Shown: positions 36,308 through 46,177 of the stretch, piece by piece
Numbering within the stretch: position 1 is the first letter of the stretch
Layout: every line of letters begins with the position of its first letter
NCBI RefSeq assembly: GCF_007753095.1
Contig: NZ_CP036348.1
Span: forward strand, 3,844,001 to 3,908,000
Reading direction: 5' to 3'
DNA: 64,000 nt
Source: Rosistilla carotiformis
Lineage (GTDB): Bacteria; Planctomycetota; Planctomycetia; Pirellulales; Pirellulaceae
The notes under the pieces: model-generated
What the model was told of the DNA's origin: nothing
The model's input: only the letters and a program-made list of their open reading frames with translations
Database searches by the model: none
Program-made: the position numbers and the translations under genes

Positions 36308-37194
36308 AGTATCGGATCACCCACACAACCAAATACAACTACAGCCAACCGGTTGGCGTTTGTCACAACAAAATTCATTTAGCCGCTCGTTCGCTGCCAC
36401 AGCAAACGGTGACGAATTTCCATTTGTTGATCAAACCCGATGCGTTCGCATCGACATGTCAAAAGGATTATTTTGGCAATCGCGTCGACTACTTTTCCAT
36501 TCAAGAGCCGCATCGCAGCTTGACGGTCACCGCGACCAGCAATGTGGAAGTCCGGCCCATTCCGCGACCTCCCGCTTTTACCGCCTCACCGCCGTGGGAG
36601 GATGTCGCCCAAGGAATCGCTAAACGCCGCGATGAGCTGAGTCTTTCGGCTTTTCAGTTTTCGTTTGCTTCACGAATCGTACCACGCGACCCGGCCTACA
36701 GCGAATTCGCGTTGGCCAGCTTCACCAAAGGGCGGCCGATCGTCGAAGCGGGACTCGACCTGACGCGGCGGATCTTCGAAGGGTTTAAATACGATCCGCG
36801 CGCGACCACCGTCAGCACCCCCGTTGGCGAGGTGTTCAAGAACCGCGCGGGCGTCTGCCAAGACTTTGCCCATTTGCAAATCGCTTGCTTACGATCGATC
36901 GGCTTGGCCGCACGCTACGTCAGCGGATACCTGCGAACGCTGCCACCGCCCGGGAAAGAGCGGTTGATCGGCAACGACCAATCGCATGCATGGTTAGCGC
37001 TTTATTGTGGCGACGAGATCGGTTGGGTCGACTACGACCCCACCAATAACATGATCCCCGCGACCGATCACATCACAATTGGCTGGGGACAAGATTACAG
37101 CGACCTGTGCCCGATCCAAGGCGTTTTCATCGGCGGCGGAAAGAACCGAATGGATGTTAGCGTCGACGTAGCGACGATCTCTCCCGACGTTTGA
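36304..37194 (+). CDS. Transglutaminase-like (bacterial, DUF2126/PF01841 type) protein
   Basis: Product of 296 residues. A beta-rich N-terminal region (YRITHTTKYNYSQPVGVCHN) precedes the transglutaminase core: 'NRAGVCQDFAHLQIACLRSIGLAARYVSGYL' with catalytic Cys185, 'SHAWLALYCGDEIGWVDYDPTNNM' with His228 and Asp243. No signal peptide, so probably cytoplasmic. The ATG overlaps the previous stop codon (ATGA). This arrangement, an alpha-E/ATP-grasp protein next to a transglutaminase-like protein, is a recurring gene pair thought to build or cut a peptide or isopeptide bond; its product is unknown. Confidence 0.93.
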   Translation: MKYRITHTTKYNYSQPVGVCHNKIHLAARSLPQQTVTNFHLLIKPDAFASTCQKDYFGNRVDYFSIQEPHRSLTVTATSNVEVRPIPRPPAFTASPPWEDVAQGIAKRRDELSLSAFQFSFASRIVPRDPAYSEFALASFTKGRPIVEAGLDLTRRIFEGFKYDPRATTVSTPVGEVFKNRAGVCQDFAHLQIACLRSIGLAARYVSGYLRTLPPPGKERLIGNDQSHAWLALYCGDEIGWVDYDPTNNMIPATDHITIGWGQDYSDLCPIQGVFIGGGKNRMDVSVDVATISPDV

Positions 37195-37251
37195 AAGTTG
37201 ACGCCGGACGTGTCAGGCTCGTGAACCTGTCATCGGCCTGTCGATTTAATC

Positions 37252-37313
37252 AGCCGTTTGGGCGTTAGCCCCGGTTCAAGCACCGTTAAACCGGGGCTAA
37301 CGCCCAAACGGCT
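37252..37313. repeat. Perfect inverted repeat with 25-bp arms
   Basis: Arms 37252-37276 and 37289-37313 are exact complements around a 12-nt loop; the left arm begins agccgtttgggcgttagc. It lies about 58 bp after the transglutaminase stop. It would make a very stable RNA hairpin but has no T tract, and its length and perfection suggest a dispersed repeat element. Confidence 0.88.
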
Positions 37314-37446
37314 AATTCGAGGAAACTCGTTGTGACTAAACCGACAAGCCGTCATGCGGGTACGCTACAAACATCCGTCGTTTGAAGCCTTCGGGATTTG
37401 GTTCGCTGGCGTGCTCATCTAACCCGAGTTCCGAACGCGATCAATC

Positions 37447-39291
37447 ATGAAAACGCGAAATTCCACCGGCAGCGTCTTTCGGTGCATACGTTGGGCGACC
37501 CTCGTTGCGGCTGGCTTCATTTCCATTGTGGGAACAAGTAATGCCGCGGGCGACACGCAAAGCGACGCCACCCCCTCGGTCGTTGTGTTCTATTCCTTCC
37601 GGCACGTGATGCCGGTGAATGTCGACTGGGATCGCGGAATTCGCAACGGTCTGGCCAGCGCGGGACTTGAAAACATCCGAATCGAAGTGGAGTATCTCGA
37701 TTTGGATCGCTACTCCGACGACGACTTTCGCGACCAGTTGGTCGATTTGCTGGAGCATAAATATGCGAACCGGCGAATCGATGTCGTCATCCCCGTTTAC
37801 ACGCAGGCGATCGATTTCGTGCTGGCGCAGCGAACGCGGTTGTTTCCGAACGTGCCGCTGGTTTGCTGCACCGCGAAAGCGGAACTTGCCGCACGGATTC
37901 GCAAGGTCGCCGAGGCGACGGGAACGGAATTCGAAATCGATTATTGGAGAACGGTCCAAGACGCCAAGCGGCTGTTTCCCAGAATGCGCAAGCTGTATCT
38001 GATCGGCGGTGTTGGAGAAACCGATCGGCACTACCGTCGCATGGCGCATCGAGCGCTCGATGATCGGCTAGCTTCGCGCGGGATCGAGATCATCGATGTG
38101 GAAGGGCTTCCCATCGTGGAGATGAAGCAGTTTATGGCGCAGGCGGATCGTGATGGCGTGGCGCTGTTGTTGACCTGCGACGAAGATCGCGACGGCAACC
38201 ATCCGTTTACCGTCGACGTTTCCAAGCAGTTGTGCGCCGATTGCCCGGTGCCGGTGTTTGGCACCTACGATACTTTGATTGGGACGGGAGTTGTCGGAGG
38301 CCATGTCTGGTCGATCGAAAGGCATGGCGAACTCGCAGGACAGCTTGCGTCGCGGATCATCGCGGGCGAAGACGTCGCGGAGATTCCGCTAATCGGACTT
38401 CACGAAACGCAATCAGTTTTCGACGCGCGGCAATTGAATCGCTGGAAGATCGATACCGACGCGCTGCCAACGGGTTCGAAGATCCGGTTCGCCGAAGCTT
38501 CGATTTGGGATCTGTACCGGAGTCAGATTGTATTAGGCATCGGGCTATTGTCGCTGCAAACCCTCATCATCGCGGGCTTGATTGTGAATCGATCGCGTCG
38601 GATCAAGGCGGAGCGATCGTTGTTTGCAAGTCGCGGGGAAGCCAGGAATTTGGCCGGGCGTTTACTTTCTGCACAAGAAGACGAACGACGGCGGCTCGCG
38701 CGGGAACTCCACGACGACCTTTCCCAACGATTGGCGGCGTCGGCGATCGGTATAGGACAGTTGGAGCTTGGAGATTTGGGGAACGCCGATTCTCGTGCGA
38801 GGTTGAAACAGATGAAAGAAGACTTGATCGGACTTTCGGATGATGTCCATCAAATGTCGTATCAAATCCATCCGTCGATCTTGGAAGATCTGGGCTTGGA
38901 GGATGCGATCCGCAGCGCGTGCGATCGTTTGGCCCGTCGCGATAAAATCGACGTCGAATTTCGATGTGGAATGTTGCCCGATCCTTTTAGTGACGCGATC
39001 AACCTGTGCTTATATCGAGTCGCCCAAGAGTCGCTGTGGAACGCGGCGCGGCATGCGGAGACGCAGCGAATCGATGTGGTGTTGACCGCCGATCCCGAAA
39101 CCGTGAACCTGGAGATCCGCGATTTTGGAGTCGGATTCGACAGCGACGCAGCGTTGAAAAACGGAGGTCTCGGTCTGGCGAGTCTGCACGAGCGGGCGCG
39201 AATTGTTGGCGGTGATCTCTCCATCGCGGCGCGTCGTGGTAGCGGGACCACGATCACCCTAAGCATTCCTTTGTTGGACGACGACCGATGA
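37447..39291 (+). CDS. Sensor histidine kinase with ABC-binding-protein-like sensor domain
   Basis: Product of 614 residues. A hydrophobic N-terminal signal segment (WATLVAAGFISIVGTSNA) is followed by a periplasmic domain of about 330 residues resembling the ABC_sub_bind family (PF04392): 'VVVFYSFRHVMPVNVDWDRGIRNGL', 'PNVPLVCCTAK', 'PVPVFGTYDTLIGTGVVGGHV'. One transmembrane helix lies near 360-380 (IVLGIGLLSLQTLIIAGLIV). The cytoplasmic part is a NarL/DegS-type kinase (HisKA_3): 'ARELHDDLSQRLA' with phospho-acceptor His422, and a GHKL ATPase domain (LYRVAQESLWNAARHA ... GLGLASLHERARIVGG). The regulator gene overlaps by four bases. The sensor domain suggests a small bound ligand. Confidence 0.92.
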   Translation: MKTRNSTGSVFRCIRWATLVAAGFISIVGTSNAAGDTQSDATPSVVVFYSFRHVMPVNVDWDRGIRNGLASAGLENIRIEVEYLDLDRYSDDDFRDQLVDLLEHKYANRRIDVVIPVYTQAIDFVLAQRTRLFPNVPLVCCTAKAELAARIRKVAEATGTEFEIDYWRTVQDAKRLFPRMRKLYLIGGVGETDRHYRRMAHRALDDRLASRGIEIIDVEGLPIVEMKQFMAQADRDGVALLLTCDEDRDGNHPFTVDVSKQLCADCPVPVFGTYDTLIGTGVVGGHVWSIERHGELAGQLASRIIAGEDVAEIPLIGLHETQSVFDARQLNRWKIDTDALPTGSKIRFAEASIWDLYRSQIVLGIGLLSLQTLIIAGLIVNRSRRIKAERSLFASRGEARNLAGRLLSAQEDERRRLARELHDDLSQRLAASAIGIGQLELGDLGNADSRARLKQMKEDLIGLSDDVHQMSYQIHPSILEDLGLEDAIRSACDRLARRDKIDVEFRCGMLPDPFSDAINLCLYRVAQESLWNAARHAETQRIDVVLTADPETVNLEIRDFGVGFDSDAALKNGGLGLASLHERARIVGGDLSIAARRGSGTTITLSIPLLDDDR

Positions 39292-39932
39292 AACGCACAC
39301 GTGTCCTATTAGCGGACGATCACCGGATCGTTGCCGAAGGGTTGCGGAATCTGCTGGAGCCCGCCTTGGATCTGATCGCGATCGTCGAAGATGGTAGGGA
39401 ATTGATCGAAGTGGCGCTACGCGAACAACCCGATGTGATTGTCGCTGACATCACGATGCCGTTGCTGAATGGTCTCGATGCGATCGACGCCATACGAGCG
39501 GCAGGTTGCCAAGCCAAGGTTGTCTTCCTGACGATGCATCGCGATGCGACCTACGCCGCCCGGGCGGTCCGTTCGGGGGCGAGCGGTTTTGTGCTGAAAC
39601 ATTCGGCCACCGAAGAATTGTTGACCGCGATCCGCTGTGCCATCGCAGGCGAAACGTTTGTAACGCAAAGAATCGCCGAGAGTATCGACCCAATCCCGAC
39701 GTCGCGTCGAACCAACAAACACATGGAACAACCATTACTGACTCCGCGACAACGTGAAGTTCTGCAACTGTTTGCTGAAGGACGCACTGCACCACAGGTC
39801 GCGGAGGTTCTGAAAATATCGAAACGGACAGCCGAAAACCACAAGGCGCGTATCATGTGTGCCTTAGGAGTTTCTTCGACCTCGGATCTCATTCAATACG
39901 CAATTCGCCATGGGCTAATCGCTGGGAAATAG
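39288..39932 (+). CDS. NarL/FixJ-type response regulator
   Basis: Product of 214 residues. The receiver domain has phospho-acceptor Asp54 ('VIVADITMPLLNG'), acidic pocket 'LLADDHRI', and conserved Thr and Lys in 'VVFLTMHRD' and 'FVLKHSATEELLTAI'. The C-terminal LuxR helix-turn-helix is 'LTPRQREVLQLFAEGRTAPQVAEVLKISKRTAENHKARIM'. It is co-translated with the upstream histidine kinase (ATGA overlap), so the two form one two-component system. Targets are unknown; the palindrome tgagta-attc-tactca at 40042 in the next intergenic region could be a site. Phosphorylation should trigger DNA binding. Confidence 0.95.
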   Translation: MKRTRVLLADDHRIVAEGLRNLLEPALDLIAIVEDGRELIEVALREQPDVIVADITMPLLNGLDAIDAIRAAGCQAKVVFLTMHRDATYAARAVRSGASGFVLKHSATEELLTAIRCAIAGETFVTQRIAESIDPIPTSRRTNKHMEQPLLTPRQREVLQLFAEGRTAPQVAEVLKISKRTAENHKARIMCALGVSSTSDLIQYAIRHGLIAGK

Positions 39933-40144
39933 AGCCGAACGTGCCTGGAAGCCGTTTTGGTTTTGCGCCATTTGTACACGTGCATCGACTAGGCATGCAG
40001 ATTACCTAGCCTGGATTTGTTTCCTATTTTCTAGCGTTGTTTGAGTAATTCTACTCATACGACGTGGCGGTTTGTGGGGTATATATCAGAGTCTTAATCG
40101 ACACGGCAATGGTGGATCCGACGCAATTGTGACGGAGAGGCGGT

Positions 40145-40273
40145 ATGGATTTCTTGAAAACCCGCAGACGGTTCAGTGTTCTGTTTAGTTTACCGGCAGG
40201 TGCTAAGTCGCGACGTCTCCTTCTCTTCGTTTCGGATCGGTTTCCGTTCGAGTTTGGCCCCCATTGGGGCTGA
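40145..40273 (+). CDS. Possible 42-aa leader peptide of the sulfatase gene
   Basis: An ATG at 40145 follows GGAGAGG (about five bases upstream). The frame runs 42 codons to TGA at 40271-40273. The product has basic clusters (KTRRRF, KSRRLLLF) and ends in an aromatic stretch; it resembles no family. Six Arg codons are of mixed kinds, and codon use does not match the neighbouring genes well. Its stop codon adjoins one hairpin and precedes a terminator hairpin, so translation could affect folding of the leader. It may also be chance. Confidence 0.28.
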   Translation: MDFLKTRRRFSVLFSLPAGAKSRRLLLFVSDRFPFEFGPHWG

Positions 40274-40282
40274 ACAATTTGT

Positions 40283-40315
40283 AGCAAAGCTTGTTGCTTG
40301 GCTTTGCTTTTGTTT
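40283..40315 (+). terminator. Terminator-like hairpin in the leader of the sulfatase gene
   Basis: An 8-bp perfect stem (agcaaagc at 40283-40290 with 40301-40308) with a 10-nt loop is followed by tttgttt. It is oriented to stop transcripts entering the sulfatase gene, whose start is 50 bp further on. A shorter hairpin (gcccc/ggggc, 40257-40270) precedes it. Confidence 0.5.
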
Positions 40316-40365
40316 AACCGCTACGTGCTTGCCGCGGGCGCAACGTTCTGTGAGAACCCTCAACT

Positions 40366-41907
40366 ATGAAGATCAAGCTAACAAGTTTCCTCTTGGCGGC
40401 GGGGCTTTGCCTTTCGGCCACCGCTCAGGACAAGCCGAATATCCTTGTCATCTGGGGTGACGATATCGGCACCGAAAATATCAGCGACTACAACCGTGGG
40501 ATGATGGGCTACAAGACGCCTAACATCGATCGCGTCGCGAAAGAAGGCATCTTCTTCACCGATTACTATGGCCAACAATCGTGCACCGCCGGTCGTGCGG
40601 CGTTCATCGGTGGCAGCGTTCCTGTCCGCAGCGGAATGACGAAAGTCGGTCTTCCGGGCGCAAAAGAAGGTTGGCAGAAGACCGACGTCACGATGGCGAC
40701 CGTCTTGAAAAGCCTCGGCTATTCAACGGGCCAATTTGGCAAAAACCACCAAGGCGATCGCGACGAACACCTGCCAACACAGCACGGTTTTGATGAGTTC
40801 CTCGGCAATCTCTATCACTTGAACGCTGAGGAAGAACCCGAAAACGAAGACTATCCCGCCGACATGAAAATGGCCGATGGGCGCACGTTTTTGCAAGTCT
40901 TTGGTCCGCGTGGCGTGATCAAGGCGAGCGCCGACGGAAAGATCGAAGATACGGGACCGCTGACCAAGAAGCGGATGGAAACGATCGACGAGGAAACCAT
41001 CGCTGCGGCGAAGGACTTCATCACGCGTCAGCACAAAGCGGGCAAGCCGTTCTTCTGCTGGTGGAACGGAACTCGGATGCACTTTCGCACGCACGTGAAG
41101 AAGGAACACCGACACAAAGGAAACGATGAGTACACCGACGGCATGATCGAACACGACATGCAAGTTGGCGAATTGTTGGATCTCCTGGATGAACTGGGTA
41201 TCGCCGACAACACGATCGTTCAATACTCCACCGACAACGGCCCCCACTACAACACTTGGCCCGATGCCGGAACGACACCGTTCCGCAGCGAAAAGAACTC
41301 GAACTGGGAAGGCGCCTATCGCGTTCCTTGTTATGTGCGTTGGCCCGGCAAGTTCGCCGCAGGCACCACGCTCAACGGAATCGTTGCTCACGAAGACTGG
41401 TTGCCAACCTTTGCCGCAGCTGCGGGGTCGACCGACATTAAGAGCAAACTACTCGAAGGCGTTGAACTTAACGGGCGCACCTACAAGAATCACATCGACG
41501 GTTACAACCAACTCGACTACCTAACCGGTAAGGTCGACGAATCACCGCGTCGTGAATTCATGTATGTGAACGATGACGGTCAAATCGTCGCGATTCGCTA
41601 CGATGCTTGGAAAGCCGTTTTCCTTGAGAACCGTGGTGTAGCTTTTGAAGTTTGGCGGGAACCGTTCACTGAACTCCGCGTTCCGTTGCTGTTCAACCTT
41701 CGCCGTGATCCGTTTGAAAAGGCACAGCACAACTCGAACACCTACAACGATTGGTTCTTGTCGCGAGTCTATGTGTTGGCTCCAATGCAGCAATTCGCTG
41801 GGAAGTTCCTGATGACGATGAAGGAGTTCCCGCCGAGCCAAACGCCTGGTTCGTTTAATCTGGAGAAGATCCAGAAACAGATCGAAGGCAGCTTGGGCGG
41901 ACGATAA
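40366..41907 (+). CDS. Arylsulfatase, exported
   Basis: Product of 513 residues. A signal peptide (LTSFLLAAGLCLSATA) precedes 'DKPNILVIWGDDIGTENISDYN', the metal-binding start of type I sulfatases. The formylglycine motif is C73-T-A-G-R ('QQSCTAGRAAF', C-x-A-x-R type), so it should need activation by formylglycine-generating enzyme. Further blocks: 'STGQFGKNHQGD', 'KPFFCWWNGTRMHFRTH', 'TIVQYSTDNGPHYN'. It hydrolyses sulfate esters, probably of algal polysaccharides, in the periplasm. An intrinsic terminator follows at 41963. An unusual structured leader lies upstream. Confidence 0.94.
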   Translation: MKIKLTSFLLAAGLCLSATAQDKPNILVIWGDDIGTENISDYNRGMMGYKTPNIDRVAKEGIFFTDYYGQQSCTAGRAAFIGGSVPVRSGMTKVGLPGAKEGWQKTDVTMATVLKSLGYSTGQFGKNHQGDRDEHLPTQHGFDEFLGNLYHLNAEEEPENEDYPADMKMADGRTFLQVFGPRGVIKASADGKIEDTGPLTKKRMETIDEETIAAAKDFITRQHKAGKPFFCWWNGTRMHFRTHVKKEHRHKGNDEYTDGMIEHDMQVGELLDLLDELGIADNTIVQYSTDNGPHYNTWPDAGTTPFRSEKNSNWEGAYRVPCYVRWPGKFAAGTTLNGIVAHEDWLPTFAAAAGSTDIKSKLLEGVELNGRTYKNHIDGYNQLDYLTGKVDESPRREFMYVNDDGQIVAIRYDAWKAVFLENRGVAFEVWREPFTELRVPLLFNLRRDPFEKAQHNSNTYNDWFLSRVYVLAPMQQFAGKFLMTMKEFPPSQTPGSFNLEKIQKQIEGSLGGR

Positions 41908-41962
41908 CGTCAACGCCGATGAGACTCACGGAGCCAACGACCTCGTTTGGCTTCGCGGTAAC

Positions 41963-42000
41963 AAAAACGCCTTGCGACCAGCTTCGCAAGGCGTTTTTTT
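41963..42000. terminator. Bidirectional intrinsic terminator
   Basis: A perfect 10-bp GC-rich stem (cgccttgcga at 41968-41977 with 41984-41993), 6-nt loop, an A5 run on the left and a T7 run on the right. It serves both the arylsulfatase gene (plus) and, less close, the TolC-like gene that converges from the other side (ends at 42129). Confidence 0.88.
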
Positions 42001-42128
42001 ATTGGTTGATCTGCGGTCGGCGACGGGATTCCAAAGGCACTCACCATGCGCACGAGGTCGCGTCGACACACGTCGGTTGTGAGCAAAGAACCCATCGCTA
42101 CGCCAACACGATTGCCAAGGCAAACCTT

Positions 42129-43727
42129 CTATTGACCGCCGAACGACGCACCGCGGAAACCGTCGCCGTCGGTGTAGTCTTGTGGTGCGTTGAGACCGCC
42201 GGTAAGCAGAAGACCGTCGACTTTGGCATTCGCTTGGGCCAGTTGCCCCTTGGCTTCAATGAAACGAATCATCGAGTCGTAGAAACTGCGACGAACGATC
42301 AGCACTTGCAAGAACTCAAGCTCTCCCGCTTTGTAGCCTTCCTCCGAAAGCTCGAGGCTCTTCGTAGCCTGCGGGATGATCTGTTCTTCGTATTTCTTGA
42401 CCGTCGCCATCGTGGCATCAAACTCTTGCGCCGTCCGCGCCAAACGTGACCGGATCGATTGTTCAACACGTTGCACGTTTTGGACCGCGTTGCGGTAGTC
42501 GGCGTAGGCCGCCGAAATGTTCCCTTGGTTCTTGTTCCAAACCGGAATCGGAGCGGACAATTGAACGTTCAACATTCCCGAATCGGTTCCGTTGTCAAAG
42601 CCCGCCCCCAGCTGACCGGTAACGTTGGGAGTCATCTGGGTTTGCTGACGTTTCAAAATCGCGGCCTTTTCGCAGACCAACGCATGCGCCACCGACATCT
42701 CGGGACTTTGCGCCACGATCGCACCGTAGGTCGTTTCCCAATCAGGAGCGTAAGCGGGCGGTTCGAGTTGCGCGACCAGGCGGACCGGAGTCGTCGATGG
42801 CAGGCCGGCGATTGCCGCTAAATCCTGCCACGCGCCTCGGTAACTGAGTTCGGTGCGTTCGGCCGCCAAGGCGATCTCGCTGAGCATCGTCTGGGACTGC
42901 AGCACCTCGATCAACGTTCCTTCCTCTGCCTTCTGTCGTTGCTCAGCAACTTCAACACCCCGTTCGGCAACCGACTGAAACTCGCGTGTCGCCTCGAGTT
43001 GCTGTTGTGCGGCCAAGGCTTCATAGAATCGCACTCGGACATCGGTCAAAACGCGATAGCGTTGCGTTTCGGTTTCCCATCGCTGCGCCGACGCGGTGTG
43101 TGAAAGGATGGAGCGATTCAATTCCAATTTCCCACCGCGCACGAACTCTTGTTCGATGAACAGGCTATGCTGATCCGTCTTTTGATCGGCCAATTGCTGT
43201 CCCGCATAACCGATCGTTGGATTGGGACGCGTGCCGACCTGGCGGCGCAGCCCCGTGGCTTTGCTGGTGTTCGCGTAAGCGGCCGCGATTGCGGGATTGT
43301 TGCTAAGGGCCAGTTGTTCGATGTCTGCGAGCGTATACACCGGTGCGTCCGCGTTCGGGCTAGGTACCGGTACGGGCGTTATATCCAATTCACCGATAAG
43401 CAGGGTTTGATCCGCCCGTTGGACTGGATTCAACGCCAGTGCAACGGGGCTCGGTACGTGGGGCTCGCTCGCCGCGCGAACAGTCGGCATGGGCGCAGCA
43501 CGCCCCGCGTCCAACGCTTCCACGGAATCACTGTCCCCAAGACGATAGACCACCGGTCGAATTTCAGAGGACGTTGGCGTTCGTTCTTGGGGGGCAGTTT
43601 CCGTCGCCACAACCGTCTTCTCGGGCGCGGGGTTGATGAGGGCGACACGTGGCGTTTTGCCAGGGCTTGCGCAGCCTGCAACCGAAAGTGCCAGAAGGCT
43701 CGTCAAATAGGTATGGGATCGTCTCAT
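42129..43727 (-). CDS. TolC-family outer-membrane lipoprotein (efflux channel component)
   Basis: Product of 532 residues. The signal peptide ends in a lipobox 'LSVAGC' (Cys19), so the protein should be lipid-anchored, as in CusC or OprM. After a Pro/Ser-rich region, long helices of the outer-membrane efflux family follow: 'LADIEQLALSNNPAIAAAYANTSKATGLRRQVGTRPNPTIGYAG', 'VRFYEALAAQQQLEATREFQSVAERGVEVAEQRQKAEEG', and a second set after 'ISAAYADYRNAVQNVQRVEQSIRSRLARTAQEFDATMATVKKYEEQII'. It forms the exit channel of RND- or MFS-type pumps. No pump gene is adjacent in the window. The gene is transcribed toward the terminator at 41963-42000. Confidence 0.92.
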   Translation of the reverse strand: MRRSHTYLTSLLALSVAGCASPGKTPRVALINPAPEKTVVATETAPQERTPTSSEIRPVVYRLGDSDSVEALDAGRAAPMPTVRAASEPHVPSPVALALNPVQRADQTLLIGELDITPVPVPSPNADAPVYTLADIEQLALSNNPAIAAAYANTSKATGLRRQVGTRPNPTIGYAGQQLADQKTDQHSLFIEQEFVRGGKLELNRSILSHTASAQRWETETQRYRVLTDVRVRFYEALAAQQQLEATREFQSVAERGVEVAEQRQKAEEGTLIEVLQSQTMLSEIALAAERTELSYRGAWQDLAAIAGLPSTTPVRLVAQLEPPAYAPDWETTYGAIVAQSPEMSVAHALVCEKAAILKRQQTQMTPNVTGQLGAGFDNGTDSGMLNVQLSAPIPVWNKNQGNISAAYADYRNAVQNVQRVEQSIRSRLARTAQEFDATMATVKKYEEQIIPQATKSLELSEEGYKAGELEFLQVLIVRRSFYDSMIRFIEAKGQLAQANAKVDGLLLTGGLNAPQDYTDGDGFRGASFGGQ

Positions 43728-44101
43728 AGCATCCTTGCCAGTCGTCGAGGTGTAATCTTTGAATCAACGCGCCGACGGCGGACTACGCATTGTCCGTCGC
43801 GATCGTCATGTTCCTTGCGAATGCCTTCGTAAGCGTTATCGGTTCGATCGCTGCAAACCTGAGGGCCGCTACGACCGGGAGCCACATTCCGTGGTCGTGG
43901 TGGGCGTCGAACCGAATCGACCGTCATAGATTCCCATAAGTGGAGGAAGAATTGCGTCGCTATGTCATGCAAGCATTTGGCCAGCGTCCCGCCATTAAAA
44001 ACGCCGGCCGCTTGCAAAACGCCGGTGGGCGCATAAAAAAACCTCAGCCATCGAACGGCTGAGGTTTCAAACTTCATGACGCTAGCGTTTCCGCTGGCTC
44101 A
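43728..44101. other. Intergenic region between groEL and the TolC-like gene
   Basis: 374 bp with the groEL terminator at its right end. A 36-codon TTG-started frame with GGAGG upstream (43952-44062) runs into that terminator hairpin and is not accepted. The rest should hold the TolC-gene promoter; no clear hexamers are seen. Confidence 0.5.
44033..44067 (-). terminator. Intrinsic terminator of the groES-groEL operon
   Basis: A perfect 11-bp stem (aaacctcagcc at 44039-44049 with 44057-44067) and 7-nt loop is followed, reading leftwards, by a T run. It lies 35 bp after the groEL stop codon. Confidence 0.93.
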
Positions 44102-45724
<1,623 letters not shown>

Positions 45725-45856
45725 CTAATCGCTCCAAATAGATGGTGTTTAGGTTGTTCGTTGATAAAGGGAAGGGCGAACGGCGTTGTGCGTCGCCCCG
45801 GACTTTGTTGACGACTTCGTTTGACGCAGTCGTCGGTGGATTGCCGTGGCGGCAAA

Positions 45857-46177
45857 TTAGCCTTCGATGACCGCCAAGATGTCGTCTTCACGCATCAGCA
45901 GATATTCTTGGTCTTGGGTTTCAACGGTTTCGCCAGCATAGCTGCTGAAGATCACGCGATCGCCAACCGCAACTTGCGGTGCCGAACGGGTTCCGTCGTC
46001 CAACAGCTTGCCATCGCCCAAAGCGACAACCGTACCGCGAGCGGGCTTCTCTTGTGCCGAACCCGGCAACACGATTCCACCCGCGGTGGTCTCTTCGGAT
46101 ACTTCACGTTGAACGACCAAGCGATCGCCGAGCGGTTGCAGTCCAATCTTTGTCTTCGATTTAGTTGCTACTGCCAT
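45857..46177 (-). CDS. groS: Co-chaperonin GroES
   Basis: Product of 106 residues, slightly longer than the usual 95-100 because of an N-terminal basic tail (AVATKSKTKIG). 'LQPLGDRLVVQ' opens the beta-barrel, 'ETTAGGIVLPGSAQEKP' is the mobile loop that binds GroEL, and 'VGDRVIFSSYAGETVETQDQEYLLMREDDILAVIE' is the standard end. The start ATG at 46177 is chosen because GGAGG (46188-46192) lies ten bases upstream; the GTG at 46186 lies too near it. Co-transcribed with groEL 138 bp downstream. No complete CIRCE element is seen. Confidence 0.97.
   Translation of the reverse strand: MAVATKSKTKIGLQPLGDRLVVQREVSEETTAGGIVLPGSAQEKPARGTVVALGDGKLLDDGTRSAPQVAVGDRVIFSSYAGETVETQDQEYLLMREDDILAVIEG

Larger units (their letters stand above)
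39933..40365. other. Intergenic region and leader of the arylsulfatase gene
   Basis: 433 bp holding, in order: a small palindrome tgagta/tactca (40042-40057), a possible 42-codon ORF with a good ribosome site (40145-40273), a short hairpin (40257-40270), and an intrinsic-terminator-like hairpin (40283-40315), 50 bp before the sulfatase ATG. This suggests regulated read-through into the sulfatase gene, or a short separate transcript. Confidence 0.5.

Noticed and set aside
43952-44062. 36-codon TTG-started frame with GGAGG upstream
   Set aside because: It ends inside the groEL terminator hairpin on the opposite strand and has no family resemblance.
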